32,700 nt of DNA, taken from the NCBI RefSeq assembly GCF_013464915.1, contig NZ_RAVT01000006.1:1-32700 (forward strand), read 5' to 3'. This DNA comes from Stenotrophomonas maltophilia (lineage in GTDB: Bacteria; Pseudomonadota; Gammaproteobacteria; Xanthomonadales; Xanthomonadaceae). The number at the start of each line of letters is the position of its first letter. Positions within the stretch are counted from its first letter, which is position 1. Made by a program: the position numbers and the translations under genes. The notes under the pieces are model-generated. The model ran no database searches, was not told the DNA's origin, and was given only the letters and a program-made list of their open reading frames with translations. This document shows positions 1-7,369 of this stretch, piece by piece.

Positions 1-33
1 CCGGGTGGGCGACGGGGGCGACGGGGGCGACGG

Positions 34-123
34 GGTAGAGTCGACTGTTAGTCGACTACCGCGCGCAGCGCGGGGATTTTCGCCGTCGGAACGAAGAGCA
101 GTCGACTAACAGTCGACTCTACC
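34..123. repeat. Inverted dimer of GTAG (SMAG-type) REP elements
   Basis: Left half is GGTAG followed by AGTCGACT, GTT, AGTCGACT (34-57); the right half is its reverse complement (100-123). The 42-base centre reads GCGCGCAGCGCGGGGATTTT and then CGCCGTCGG. A second copy with the same centre lies at 4142-4232. GTAG-headed short palindromes are the known SMAG family of S. maltophilia, thought to be spread by RAYT transposases. The dimer can fold into one long cruciform or RNA stem downstream of purC. Just before it, at 6-33, a 9-base GC-rich unit is repeated about three times. No gene is visible in 1-232. Confidence 0.88.
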
Positions 124-198
124 CAGTCGACCGTATCCGTATCCCGGCCGATTCCATCCCAGCCGACGCACCGCCGTCGGCGAACGCGCCTTCAATAC

Positions 199-223
199 GC
201 CCCCAGCCTTTCCGGCCGGGGGC
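199..223 (-). terminator. Hairpin 3' of purC, possible terminator
   Basis: GCCCCC-A-GCC pairs with GGC-C-GGGGGC around a TTTCC loop, 10 bases beyond the purC stop. There is no U-run on the purC side, so it may act only as a 3'-end stabiliser or a weak terminator. Confidence 0.4.
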
Positions 224-232
224 GCAGGCGGA

Positions 233-1159
233 TCAGTCGACGCTGATCCCGGCCAGGCGCTGCAGCGCCTCGGCGTACTTGGCGCGGGTGCGCTCGATGA
301 TCTCGGCCGGGATGGTCGGGCCCGGGGCGGTCTTGCCCCAGTCCAGCGTCTCCAGGTAATCGCGCACGAACTGCTTGTCGTAGCTCGGCGGGCTGGTGCC
401 CACTTCGTACTCGTCGGCCGGCCAGTAGCGCGAGGAATCCGGCGTCAGCATCTCGTCCATGATGTACAGGCGGCCATCGGCGTCGGTACCGAACTCGAAC
501 TTGGTATCGGCCAGGATGATGCCGCGCTCGCGGGCGTAGTCGGCGGCGAACTTGTAGATGCGCAGGGTGGCATCGCGTACGCGCTCGGCCAGATCGGCAC
601 CGACCTGCTTCACCATCGCATCGAAATCGATGTTCTCGTCATGGTCGCCGACGGCGGCCTTGGTCGAAGGGGTGAAGATCGGCTCCGGCAGCTGCTCGGC
701 CTGGCGCAGGCCATCGGGCAGGTCGATGCCGCTGACCTTGCCGGTGCGCTGGTAGTCCTTCCAGCCGCTGCCGATCAGGTAGCCGCGGGCGATCGCTTCC
801 ACCGGCACCGGCTTCAGCTTGCGCGTGACCACCGCGCGCTTGGCGTACAGGGCCGGGTCCACGCCTTCGGGCAGCACGCTGGCCACGTCGATGCCGGTCA
901 GGTGGTTGGGCATCAGGTGCGCGGTCTTGGCGAACCAGAAGTTGGAGACCTGGCAGAGCATCTCACCCTTGCCCGGAATCGGGTCGGGCAGGACCACGTC
1001 GAACGCCGACAGGCGATCGGTGGCTACCATCAGCAGGTAGTCGCCCGGCGGGGTTCCGGCTGGCAGCCGCTCGCGCGGGATATCGAACACATCACGCACC
1101 TTGCCGCGATGGCGCAAGGGCAGGCCGGGGAGATCGGATTGCAACAGCGTGGTTGGCAC
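233..1159 (-). CDS. purC: SAICAR synthase (phosphoribosylaminoimidazole-succinocarboxamide synthase)
   Basis: Catalyses the ATP-dependent joining of aspartate to CAIR to give SAICAR in cytosolic de novo purine synthesis. The 308-residue product is typical of the longer yeast/Xanthomonas-type PurC. Visible family signatures are the N-terminal [12 protein letters not shown] segment (nucleotide loop), [17 protein letters not shown], and LADTKFEFG followed by [14 protein letters not shown] chose the GTG at 1159 (protein begins [12 protein letters not shown]) because an AGGAG ribosome site ends 5 bases upstream and because the open frame further upstream has no family similarity. The gene is single, transcribed away from the following J-protein gene, and ends in a hairpin and the 34-123 repeat dimer. 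Confidence in function is very high. Confidence 0.97.
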   Translation of the reverse strand: MPTTLLQSDLPGLPLRHRGKVRDVFDIPRERLPAGTPPGDYLLMVATDRLSAFDVVLPDPIPGKGEMLCQVSNFWFAKTAHLMPNHLTGIDVASVLPEGVDPALYAKRAVVTRKLKPVPVEAIARGYLIGSGWKDYQRTGKVSGIDLPDGLRQAEQLPEPIFTPSTKAAVGDHDENIDFDAMVKQVGADLAERVRDATLRIYKFAADYARERGIILADTKFEFGTDADGRLYIMDEMLTPDSSRYWPADEYEVGTSPPSYDKQFVRDYLETLDWGKTAPGPTIPAEIIERTRAKYAEALQRLAGISVD

Positions 1160-1303
1160 GGGCACTCCTGGGGCGTTGTCGATACGGCTGCTGCCCAACG
1201 GACCCGGCGGGCCCGCTGACCAGCGGGCGGCCTAGTGTAAAGCCGTCCGGGCCCGCTGTGACGTAAAATGAGCGTCCATTTCGTCGGTCGACCCCGGAGC
1301 GCC

Positions 1304-1633
1304 ATGCGCTGGTACGGAAAACTGCTCGGATTCATTGCCGGCGCCCTGCTGTTCCGGCCCAATCCGCTGTTCGGCGCGGTGGTCGGCCTGTTGATCGGCC
1401 ACGCCTTCGACTCGGACTGGTTCCGCCTGAACAAGGAGAACCCGTACCGGGAGCTGGGGCTGACCTCCGAGGCCACCGATGCCGAGGTCGAGCGCGCCTA
1501 CCGCAGGCTGATCTCGCAGTACCACCCCGACAAGCTTGGCGGCGCCGCCCCCGAGCTGCAGCAGCAGGCCGAGCAGAAGTCGCGGCGCATCAATGCCGCC
1601 TACGACCGCATCAAGACCCTGCGCAAGCGCTGA
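1304..1633 (+). CDS. Miniature DjlA-like membrane J-domain co-chaperone
   Basis: A 109-residue protein with an N-terminal hydrophobic segment ([16 protein letters not shown]... to GLLIGHAFD, residues 1-35) and a C-terminal J domain (about residues 46-109) carrying the HPD tripeptide in [10 protein letters not shown]. Both ends resemble E. coli DjlA, but the central TerB-like domain of DjlA (roughly 150 residues) is absent, so the membrane anchor runs straight into the J domain. Expected role: stimulate DnaK ATPase at the inner membrane. The ATG at 1304 has a GGAG site 4 bases upstream; an earlier in-frame ATG at 1268 has no good site. It lies 56 bases before rpe on the same strand. Function is inferred from domains only. 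Confidence 0.85.
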   Translation: MRWYGKLLGFIAGALLFRPNPLFGAVVGLLIGHAFDSDWFRLNKENPYRELGLTSEATDAEVERAYRRLISQYHPDKLGGAAPELQQQAEQKSRRINAAYDRIKTLRKR

Positions 1634-1689
1634 CTCCTGAGCCCGCCTGCGGGCGGGAGAACCTTTTCTCCGTTCCGAAGGCCCCGGCC

Positions 1690-2364
1690 ATGTCCAACTG
1701 CCTCATCGCCCCGTCCATCCTTTCCGCCAACTTCGCCCGCCTCGGCGAGGAAGTCGACAACGTCCTCGCCGCCGGCGCCGACTGGGTCCATTTCGACGTG
1801 ATGGACAACCACTACGTGCCGAACCTGACCATCGGCCCGATGGTCTGCCAGGCCCTGCGCAAGCACGGCGTGACCGCACCGATCGACGTGCACCTGATGG
1901 TCGAACCGGTGGACCGCATCATCCCGGACTTCGCCGAGGCCGGTGCCACCTACATCAGCTTCCACCCGGAGGCCAGCCGCCACGTGCACCGCACCATCCA
2001 GCTGATCCGCTCGCTGGGCTGCAAGCCGGGCATCGTGCTGAACCCGGCCACGCCGGTGGACATTCTCGACTGGGTGCTGGATGACCTGGACCTGGTGCTG
2101 CTGATGTCGGTCAACCCGGGCTTTGGCGGCCAGGCCTTCATTCCCTCGGCGCTGGACAAGCTGCGCGTGGTGCGCAAGATGATCGATGCCAGCGGCAAGG
2201 ACATCCGCCTGGAGATCGACGGCGGCGTGAAGGCCGACAACATCGGCGAGATCGCTGCCGCTGGTGCCGACACGTTCGTCGCCGGCTCGGCCATCTTCAA
2301 TGCCAAGAGCAGCTACCAGGACGTGATCGCGCAGATGCGCGCGAACGTCGCTGCGGCGCGCTGA
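1690..2364 (+). CDS. rpe: Ribulose-phosphate 3-epimerase
   Basis: Interconverts ribulose 5-phosphate and xylulose 5-phosphate in the pentose phosphate pathway (cytosolic TIM barrel). The length, 224 residues, is typical. Metal and catalytic residues are visible: H34 and D36 in [14 protein letters not shown]68 in DVHLMVEP, and D177 in EIDGGVK. The [10 protein letters not shown] loop and the C-terminal phosphate-binding VAGSAIF are also intact. It starts at an ATG preceded by GAAGGCCCCGGCC. A strong hairpin terminator follows 2 bases after the stop. In Xanthomonadaceae rpe often lies near trpE, as here. Confidence 0.97.
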   Translation: MSNCLIAPSILSANFARLGEEVDNVLAAGADWVHFDVMDNHYVPNLTIGPMVCQALRKHGVTAPIDVHLMVEPVDRIIPDFAEAGATYISFHPEASRHVHRTIQLIRSLGCKPGIVLNPATPVDILDWVLDDLDLVLLMSVNPGFGGQAFIPSALDKLRVVRKMIDASGKDIRLEIDGGVKADNIGEIAAAGADTFVAGSAIFNAKSSYQDVIAQMRANVAAAR

Positions 2365-2365
2365 C

Positions 2366-2416
2366 AAAAAGGGGATGGAGGGGATTAAGCTCGCCTGATT
2401 CCCTCCATCCCTTTTT
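2366..2416 (+). terminator. Rho-independent terminator between rpe and the GNAT gene
   Basis: AAAAAGGGGATGGAGGG (2366-2382) pairs with CCCTCCATCCCTTTTT (2401-2416), about 16 bp with one extra G, around an 18-base loop. A T-tract follows on the plus strand, and the mirrored A-tract makes it potentially bidirectional. It ends only 5 bases before the next start codon. Confidence 0.85.
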
Positions 2417-2421
2417 CGCCC

Positions 2422-2904
2422 ATGGCACTGTTGAACATCCGTCCGGCCACCGTGGCCGATGCTGGCCTGATCCTGCATTTCATCCGCGAGCTGGCCATCT
2501 ACGAGAAGGCCGAGCATTCGGTGCAGACCGACGAGATCGGCATCGCTGAGAGCCTGTTCGGCGCCGATGCCACGGCGCGTGCGTTGATCTGCGAAGCCGA
2601 CGGCGAGGCCATTGGTTACGCCGTGTATTTCTACAACTACTCGACCTGGCTGGGCCGCAAGGGCATCTACCTGGAAGACCTCTACGTAAGCCAGGAAAAG
2701 CGCGGCGCCGGTGCCGGCAAGGCGCTGCTGAAGTACATCGCCCGCCAGGCCGTGGCCGAAGGCTGCGGCCGTTTCGAATGGTCGGTGCTGGACTGGAACA
2801 CCCCGGCCATCGAGTTCTACACCGCCGCTGGCGCCAAGCCCCAGGACGAGTGGACCGTATACCGGCTGCAGGGCCAGGCATTGCACGATTTCGCCAACGG
2901 CTGA
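2422..2904 (+). CDS. GNAT-family N-acetyltransferase (SAT1/thialysine acetyltransferase-like)
   Basis: A 160-residue single-domain GNAT protein that should transfer acetyl from acetyl-CoA to an amine. It opens with IRPATVADAGLILHFIRELAIYEK, characteristic of the diamine acetyltransferase-like branch. The acetyl-CoA loop is RGAGAGKALL (residues about 94-103), after the beta-4 strand GIYLEDLYVS. The later EWSVLDWNTPAIEFYTAAGA is the usual C-terminal half. Polyamine or lysine analogues are plausible substrates but not proven. The start codon lies directly after the terminator hairpin with no recognisable Shine-Dalgarno sequence, so translation initiation is unusual. A GTAG element follows 9 bases after the stop. 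Confidence 0.88.
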   Translation: MALLNIRPATVADAGLILHFIRELAIYEKAEHSVQTDEIGIAESLFGADATARALICEADGEAIGYAVYFYNYSTWLGRKGIYLEDLYVSQEKRGAGAGKALLKYIARQAVAEGCGRFEWSVLDWNTPAIEFYTAAGAKPQDEWTVYRLQGQALHDFANG

Positions 2905-2913
2905 GGCGAGTGC

Positions 2914-2937
2914 ATCCACGCATGGCGTGGATCTACC
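2914..2937 (-). repeat. SMAG element (ATCCACGC subtype), inverted
   Basis: ATCCACGC ATG GCGTGGAT followed by CTAC; on the minus strand this is GTAG plus an 8-bp hairpin. Identical stems occur at 23673, 25949, 29414 and 30392. A related hairpin without GTAG, GTGCGAACC TT GGTTCGCAC, lies at 2969-2988. Confidence 0.85.
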
Positions 2938-3002
2938 AGCCGGGTGGGCGCGAGCCGCAACCCGGTGGGTGCGAACCTTGGTTCGCACTCCCTGCGCACT
3001 CC

Positions 3003-3067
3003 AAAAAAAAGCCACGCCAATCACTGGCGTGGCCTCGCTGCATGCGTGGGAGGCTGATCCTGCCTCC
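3003..3067 (-). ncRNA. Candidate small RNA 3' end: hairpin plus orphan intrinsic terminator
   Basis: Read on the minus strand, GGAGGC/GCCTCC (3049-3067) is followed by GCCACGCCA/TGGCGTGGC (3011-3033) and then eight U residues (3003-3010). This is a textbook terminator, but no minus-strand gene lies upstream, since both neighbours (the GNAT gene and yegS) are on the plus strand. Either a short minus-strand RNA ends here or the signal is a relic. No convincing promoter was found at 3070-3185. Confidence 0.35.
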
Positions 3068-3184
3068 ATCCGTCGTCCCTGCTATGGCCTTCCATTCTCC
3101 AGCAGCTGAATGACACCTGCGTGACATTCACCGCGGGCAAACAGCGCATTGCTAGCCTGTGCCACCCCGTCCTGGAAGTACCGC

Positions 3185-4120
3185 ATGACCACCCCGCGCT
3201 GGCGCCTGATCCTCAACGGAAAATCCGCAGGCAATGACGAGCTGCGCGACGCGGTCGGTCATTGGCGTGGGCAGGGCGTGCAGCTGGACGTGCGGGTGAC
3301 CTGGGAGGACGGCGACGCCGAGCGTTACGTGGCCGAGGCGATCGATCATGGTGTGGACGTGATCGTGGCCGCAGGCGGCGACGGCACGCTCAGCGCGGTC
3401 GCGGAAACGCTGGCGCATCGTGAGGAACCGGCCGATGCGCTGCCCACGCTGGCGCTGATCCCGATGGGGACCGCCAACGATTTCGCCACGTCGGCAGGCA
3501 TTCCGACCGCACCGAAGGATGCCTTCGCCTTGATCGGGCAGACCGCGCCGCGTGCCATCGATCTGCTGCGCGTGGACGCCGATGGCACGCCGTGGTGGTG
3601 CGCCAATCTCGCCAGCGGTGGCTTCGGCACGCAGGTGACGGTGGAGACCGACGCCGGCCTGAAAAAGATGCTTGGCGGGCTGGCCTATGTGATCACCGGC
3701 ATCGCCAAGCTCGGCCGCATCGAGCCGATCAACGCGCGCCTGTCCGGCCCGGATTTCACCTGGGAAGGCGACTTCATCGCGCTGGGCATCGGCAACGGTC
3801 GCCAGGCCGGTGGCGGCCAGCAGCTGTGTCCGCAGGCACTGATCGATGACGGGTTGCTGGATGTGACGGTGCTTCCGGAGCTGGAAGGCGAAGTCACCGC
3901 CACCCTCGGCCAGATGCTGAAATCGGGCACCCAGGCTGCATTGGAACAGCTGGCCACGCGTGCGCGGCTGCCGTGGCTGCAGGTCGCCTCCGAGCGCCCG
4001 CTGACCCTCAACCTGGACGGCGAGCCGGTGCAGGCCCGCCAGTTCCGCATCGACTGCGTGCCGGGCCGGGTACGGATGCATCTGCCGGCCGATTGCCCGC
4101 TGCTGGGCGTGCAGGGGTAG
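3185..4120 (+). CDS. yegS: YegS-family lipid kinase
   Basis: A 311-residue diacylglycerol-kinase-fold enzyme; the family phosphorylates lipids such as phosphatidylglycerol at the membrane face. The N-terminus [19 protein letters not shown] and [16 protein letters not shown] closely follow YegS. The nucleotide loop GGDGT is at residues 64-68 and the second glycine-rich loop is PMGTANDFA. The C-terminal beta-sandwich contains [16 protein letters not shown] and LNLDGEP. The start at 3185 has GGAAG 7 bases upstream; an in-frame ATG 36 bases earlier lacks family similarity. The stop codon TAG is part of a GTAG repeat motif (4117-4120), so the last residues may have been set by repeat insertion. 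Confidence 0.92.
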   Translation: MTTPRWRLILNGKSAGNDELRDAVGHWRGQGVQLDVRVTWEDGDAERYVAEAIDHGVDVIVAAGGDGTLSAVAETLAHREEPADALPTLALIPMGTANDFATSAGIPTAPKDAFALIGQTAPRAIDLLRVDADGTPWWCANLASGGFGTQVTVETDAGLKKMLGGLAYVITGIAKLGRIEPINARLSGPDFTWEGDFIALGIGNGRQAGGGQQLCPQALIDDGLLDVTVLPELEGEVTATLGQMLKSGTQAALEQLATRARLPWLQVASERPLTLNLDGEPVQARQFRIDCVPGRVRMHLPADCPLLGVQG

Positions 4121-4232
4121 AGCCGGCCGGCAGGGTCGACCGGTAGAGTCGACTGTTAGTCGACTTACGCGCGTAGCGCGGGGGTTTTACGCCGTCGGCA
4201 CGAAGCGCAGTCGACTGGCAGTCGACTCTACC
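4117..4232. repeat. SMAG monomer plus second 91-bp inverted SMAG dimer
   Basis: GTAG at 4117-4120 (containing the yegS stop) begins a partial element with AGCCGGCCGGC. From 4142 to 4232 lies a full inverted dimer: GGTAG, AGTCGACT, GTT, AGTCGACT; a 43-base centre almost identical to that at 58-99; then the inverted half ending CTACC. It differs from the first copy by a few substitutions and one indel. Confidence 0.88.
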
Positions 4233-4314
4233 GGTTCCCGCGCCGGTCGCCGCCACATCGGCCCCGGGCGTCCCGTGGTTCAGTTTCCCAGGGTTCCCCT
4301 CCCGCCGATCCTGC

Positions 4315-4320
4315 GATACA
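4315..4320 (+). promoter_or_regulatory. Possible extended -10 of the trpE promoter
   Basis: TGC followed by GATACA resembles an extended -10 (TGN-TATAAT). No good -35 is visible. A start near 4327 would give a leader of about 114 bases before trpE, a usual length for a trp leader. Stretch 4233-4440 otherwise holds only the leader described next. Confidence 0.3.
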
Positions 4321-4328
4321 GTCGAGGG

Positions 4329-4478
4329 GTGTCCAGCCTGACGACCCCGCATACCCTTTCTTCCGCACGCCGTTGGTGGCGATGGTGGCCCGTTGCCGTC
4401 GTCCGCCCCCATAACGCTGTGTCCCGGAAGGAAAGTCGTCTTGAACTCGCACGCTCAGTTTCAGCTGCAGGCCGCTGA
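4329..4478 (+). CDS. Candidate trp leader peptide overlapping trpE
   Basis: An open frame containing RRWWRWWPV, with Trp codons at 4374-4379 and 4383-4388. It passes through the trpE ribosome site and start (4441) and stops at 4476-4478, 38 bases inside trpE. The only plausible starts are GTG (4329, close to a possible transcription start; or 4275), and neither has a well-spaced ribosome site. CTTTC-TTCCG at 4356-4365 can pair with CGGAA-G-GAAAG at 4425-4435, which is the trpE Shine-Dalgarno. A ribosome stalled on the Trp codons would cover the upstream strand and free it. Family knowledge: trp leaders in other proteobacteria carry tandem Trp codons. The translational mechanism here is inference. 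Confidence 0.45.
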   Translation: MSSLTTPHTLSSARRWWRWWPVAVVRPHNAVSRKESRLELARSVSAAGR

Positions 4479-5916
4479 AGGCCACACCCATATTCCCGTC
4501 GTCCGTGAAGTGCTGTCCGACCTGGACACGCCGCTTTCGGTCTATCTGAAGCTTGCCGACGGCCCCAATACCTACCTGTTTGAATCCGTCGAAGGCGGCG
4601 AACGCTTTGGTCGTTACTCGATCATCGGCCTGCCGGCGCGCCGCGTGTACGCCTTCCACGGCCACACGCTGACCGTGCGCGAGGACGGCCAGGTGGTGGA
4701 CACCCGCGAGGTGGCCGACCCGTTCGCCGAGGTCGAGGCACTGCGCAGCGCCCACTCGGTGCCGAAGCTGGATGGCCTGCCGGGCTTCACCGGTGGCCTG
4801 GTCGGTTGGTTCGGCTTCGAGTGCATCGGCTACATCGAACCGCGCCTGGCACCGCCGGCCGGCCGCGACGAGCTGGGCACGCCGGACATCCTGCTGCTGG
4901 ACTCCAACGAGCTGGCGGTGTTCGACAACCTCAAGGGCCGGCTGTACCTGATCGTGCATGCCGACCCGCGTGTCGAGGGTGCGTTCGAGCAGGCCCAGGC
5001 GCGCCTGGACGCACTGACCGCCAAGCTGCGCGCACCGGGTGCCGGCTATCCCGCGCCGCTCAACAGCGATGTGCTGGACGAGTCCGATTTCGTCTCCGGT
5101 TTCACCCGCGAAGGCTTCGTCGATGCGGTCCAGCGCAGCAAGGAATACATCCGCGCCGGTGACATCTTCCAGGTGGTGCTCAGCCAGCGCCTGAGCGTGC
5201 CGTTCAAGGCGCGCCCGGTGGATGTGTACCGCGCGCTGCGTGCACTGAATCCTTCGCCGTACATGTACTTCCTCGATGTCGGCGACCTGCAGGTGGTCGG
5301 TTCCTCGCCGGAAATCCTGGTACGCCTTCAGGATGGCGAAGTCACCGTGCGCCCGATCGCAGGCACCCGTCCGCGCGGTGCCACCGTCGAGCAGGATCTG
5401 GCACTGGAAGCCGAACTGCTGGCCGATCCGAAGGAACGCGCCGAGCACCTGATGCTGATCGACCTCGGCCGCAACGATGCCGGTCGCGTGTCCAAGGCCG
5501 GCACGGTGGAAGTGGGCGAGCAGTTCGTGATCGAGCGCTACAGCCACGTCATGCACATCGTCAGCGAAGTGACCGGGCAGCTGCAGCCGGGCCTGAGCTA
5601 TGCCGATGTGCTGCGTGCCACCTTCCCGGCGGGCACTGTGAGTGGTGCGCCGAAGATCCGCGCGCTGGAAGTGATCCGCGAGCTGGAACCGATCAAGCGC
5701 AATGTGTATGCCGGCAGCATCGGCTACATCGGCTGGCACGGCGATGCCGATACCGCGATTGCGATCCGCACCGCGGTGATCAAGGACGGCCGCCTGTACG
5801 TGCAGGCCGGCGCCGGCATCGTTTACGACTCGGACCCGGACAAGGAATGGGACGAGACGATGAACAAGGGCCGCGCGCTGTTCCGCGCCGTCGCCCAGGC
5901 CGCCAAGGGCCTGTAA
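4441..5916 (+). CDS. trpE: Anthranilate synthase component I
   Basis: Converts chorismate plus ammonia (from TrpG) to anthranilate, the first committed step of tryptophan synthesis. The product has 491 residues. The N-terminal feedback-inhibition region LFESVEGGERFGRYS is intact. Catalytic chorismate-domain motifs PIAGTRPRGAT, LMLIDLGRNDAGRVS and FPAGTVSGAPKIRALEVI are all present. The start is TTG at 4441 (protein LNSHAQFQLQAAEGHTHIPVV), supported by GGAAGGAAA 6 bases upstream and by the family N-terminus. A 16-codon in-frame extension upstream to GTG/ATG lacks similarity. The rare TTG start and the overlapping Trp-rich leader fit control at translation. trpG lies 850 bases downstream, separated by a SIMPL-domain gene. 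Confidence 0.97.
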   Translation: MNSHAQFQLQAAEGHTHIPVVREVLSDLDTPLSVYLKLADGPNTYLFESVEGGERFGRYSIIGLPARRVYAFHGHTLTVREDGQVVDTREVADPFAEVEALRSAHSVPKLDGLPGFTGGLVGWFGFECIGYIEPRLAPPAGRDELGTPDILLLDSNELAVFDNLKGRLYLIVHADPRVEGAFEQAQARLDALTAKLRAPGAGYPAPLNSDVLDESDFVSGFTREGFVDAVQRSKEYIRAGDIFQVVLSQRLSVPFKARPVDVYRALRALNPSPYMYFLDVGDLQVVGSSPEILVRLQDGEVTVRPIAGTRPRGATVEQDLALEAELLADPKERAEHLMLIDLGRNDAGRVSKAGTVEVGEQFVIERYSHVMHIVSEVTGQLQPGLSYADVLRATFPAGTVSGAPKIRALEVIRELEPIKRNVYAGSIGYIGWHGDADTAIAIRTAVIKDGRLYVQAGAGIVYDSDPDKEWDETMNKGRALFRAVAQAAKGL

Positions 5917-5983
5917 GCCTGCCTCGCCGCGGCCGCTGGGCTGTGGTCGTTGCACCGTTCCCGTTCAAGACAAGGAGTACCGC

Positions 5984-6763
5984 ATGAAGCTGCTGAGCGC
6001 ATTGCTGTGGTCGTCACTGCTGGCCACGATGGCCCCGTCTGCGTGGGCGCAGGCCAATACCATTCCCTCGCAGCCGCACCTGCTGGTGAAGGGCGAGGCG
6101 CGCCGCGTGGTGATGCCGGACCGGTTCGGCCTGCAGTTGAACATCGAAGAGACCGACATGGATGCCGACGCCGCGCGCCGCCGCGTGCAGGACAACGTTG
6201 CCCGCGTGCTGGCACTGTTCAAGCAGCACAAGGCGGTGGAAGGCAGCGTGCGCGCGGACAACCTGCGGATTGGTCCTGCGACACGCTATGAGCAGAACCG
6301 GCAGGTCTTCATCGGTACCCGCGTGTCACGCCAGCTGCGCGCCAGCTTCGCCAGCGTCCAGCAGATGCAGGATGTCCTGGGTGCGCTGAAGGCCAACGAG
6401 AACGTGCAGGTCAGCAGCGTGGCTCCGACGTACTCGGGTGAAGTGGCGCTGCGCCGCGAACTCAAGGGTGAGGCGGCGGCCCAGACCCGCCAGTCCGCGC
6501 AGGGCCTGGCCAAGGCCTACGGCACCCAGCTGCGTGGTCTGTACAGCATTTCCGATGTGGCGCCGAACTTCGCCTATGGCATCCAGGCAGGCAGTTGGCC
6601 CAGCAGTGGGGACCTGGTGACGCCACCTTCGCCGCCCGCGCCCGAGGCCCCGATGAACAGCATCGAGGCCACGGGTTCGCGCCTGCGCGAGTCGGTGGAA
6701 GCCGGCCCCATCACCTACACCGAAAACGTATACGCCATTTTCCTGATAAGCGACGGAACCTGA
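5984..6763 (+). CDS. Secreted SIMPL-domain (DUF541) protein
   Basis: A 259-residue exported protein. The signal peptide is [22 protein letters not shown], with predicted cleavage before QA at residue 23. The mature part opens with [26 protein letters not shown], the usual SIMPL/DUF541 beginning, and continues with [22 protein letters not shown]. The family includes periplasmic oxidative-stress proteins (YggE) and outer-membrane or kinase-interacting proteins; the exact role here is unknown. A GGAG site precedes the ATG. It sits 67 bases after trpE and its stop is 2 bases before the trpG start, so it is almost certainly co-transcribed and possibly translationally coupled with trpG, although no link to tryptophan is known. 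Confidence 0.85.
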   Translation: MKLLSALLWSSLLATMAPSAWAQANTIPSQPHLLVKGEARRVVMPDRFGLQLNIEETDMDADAARRRVQDNVARVLALFKQHKAVEGSVRADNLRIGPATRYEQNRQVFIGTRVSRQLRASFASVQQMQDVLGALKANENVQVSSVAPTYSGEVALRRELKGEAAAQTRQSAQGLAKAYGTQLRGLYSISDVAPNFAYGIQAGSWPSSGDLVTPPSPPAPEAPMNSIEATGSRLRESVEAGPITYTENVYAIFLISDGT

Positions 6764-6765
6764 CC

Positions 6766-7353
6766 ATGTTGTGGATGATCGACAACTACGACAGCTTCAC
6801 CTACAACCTCGTGCAGTACCTGCAGACGCTGGGCGCCGAGGTGAAGGTGGTGCGCAACGATGCGATGAGCGTGGACGAGATCGCCGCGCAGAAGCCCGAG
6901 CGCATCGTCATCTCGCCCGGCCCGTGCACGCCCAACGAGGCGGGCGTGTCGCTGGAGCTGATCCAGCGCCTCGGCCCGACCACGCCGATTCTCGGCGTGT
7001 GCCTGGGCCACCAGGGCATCGGCCAGGTCTACGGCGGCAAGGTCATCCGTGCCGGCAACATCATGCACGGCAAGACCTCGCCCATCCGCCACGAAGGCAA
7101 GGGCGTGTTCGCCGGCTTGCCGGACCGTTACCAGGCCACCCGCTACCACTCGCTGGTGGTGGACAAGAACAGCCTGCCCGATGTGCTGGAAGTGACCGCC
7201 TGGACCGAGAACGACGACGGCTCGATCGAAGAGATCATGGGCCTGCGCCACCGCCAGTTCCCGGTGGAAGGCGTGCAGTTCCATCCCGAATCCATCCTCA
7301 CCGAACACGGCCACGCCCTGCTGCGCAATTTCCTGCAGCGCCCGGCGGCCTGA
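6766..7353 (+). CDS. trpG: Anthranilate synthase glutamine amidotransferase component II
   Basis: Supplies ammonia from glutamine to TrpE. The protein is a 195-residue class I glutamine amidotransferase with catalytic triad C79 ([13 protein letters not shown]), H173 and E175 (VQFHPESIL), and the oxyanion [10 protein letters not shown] loop. It is stand-alone, not fused to TrpD. The start is ATG 6766 ([14 protein letters not shown]); ATG 6775 is a possible alternative. It follows the SIMPL gene by 2 bases and precedes trpD by 16. In many bacteria the same subunit also serves folate synthesis (PabA role); whether it does here is unknown. Confidence 0.97.
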   Translation: MLWMIDNYDSFTYNLVQYLQTLGAEVKVVRNDAMSVDEIAAQKPERIVISPGPCTPNEAGVSLELIQRLGPTTPILGVCLGHQGIGQVYGGKVIRAGNIMHGKTSPIRHEGKGVFAGLPDRYQATRYHSLVVDKNSLPDVLEVTAWTENDDGSIEEIMGLRHRQFPVEGVQFHPESILTEHGHALLRNFLQRPAA

Positions 7354-7369
7354 TCCAAGGAGCATTCCC

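Noticed and set aside
6-33. Three tandem 9-base GC-rich units at the window start
   Set aside because: Low-complexity GC sequence cut by the window edge; no function can be supported.
4382-4414. Ten-codon ATG frame (MVARCRRPPP) in the trpE leader
   Set aside because: It has no ribosome site and no Trp codons; the Trp-rich frame is the more meaningful one.
4389-4440. Classical transcription attenuator before trpE
   Set aside because: No GC hairpin followed by a U-run is present between the Trp codons and trpE.
4228-5955. A 575-codon minus-strand frame opposite trpE
   Set aside because: Antisense shadow of trpE.
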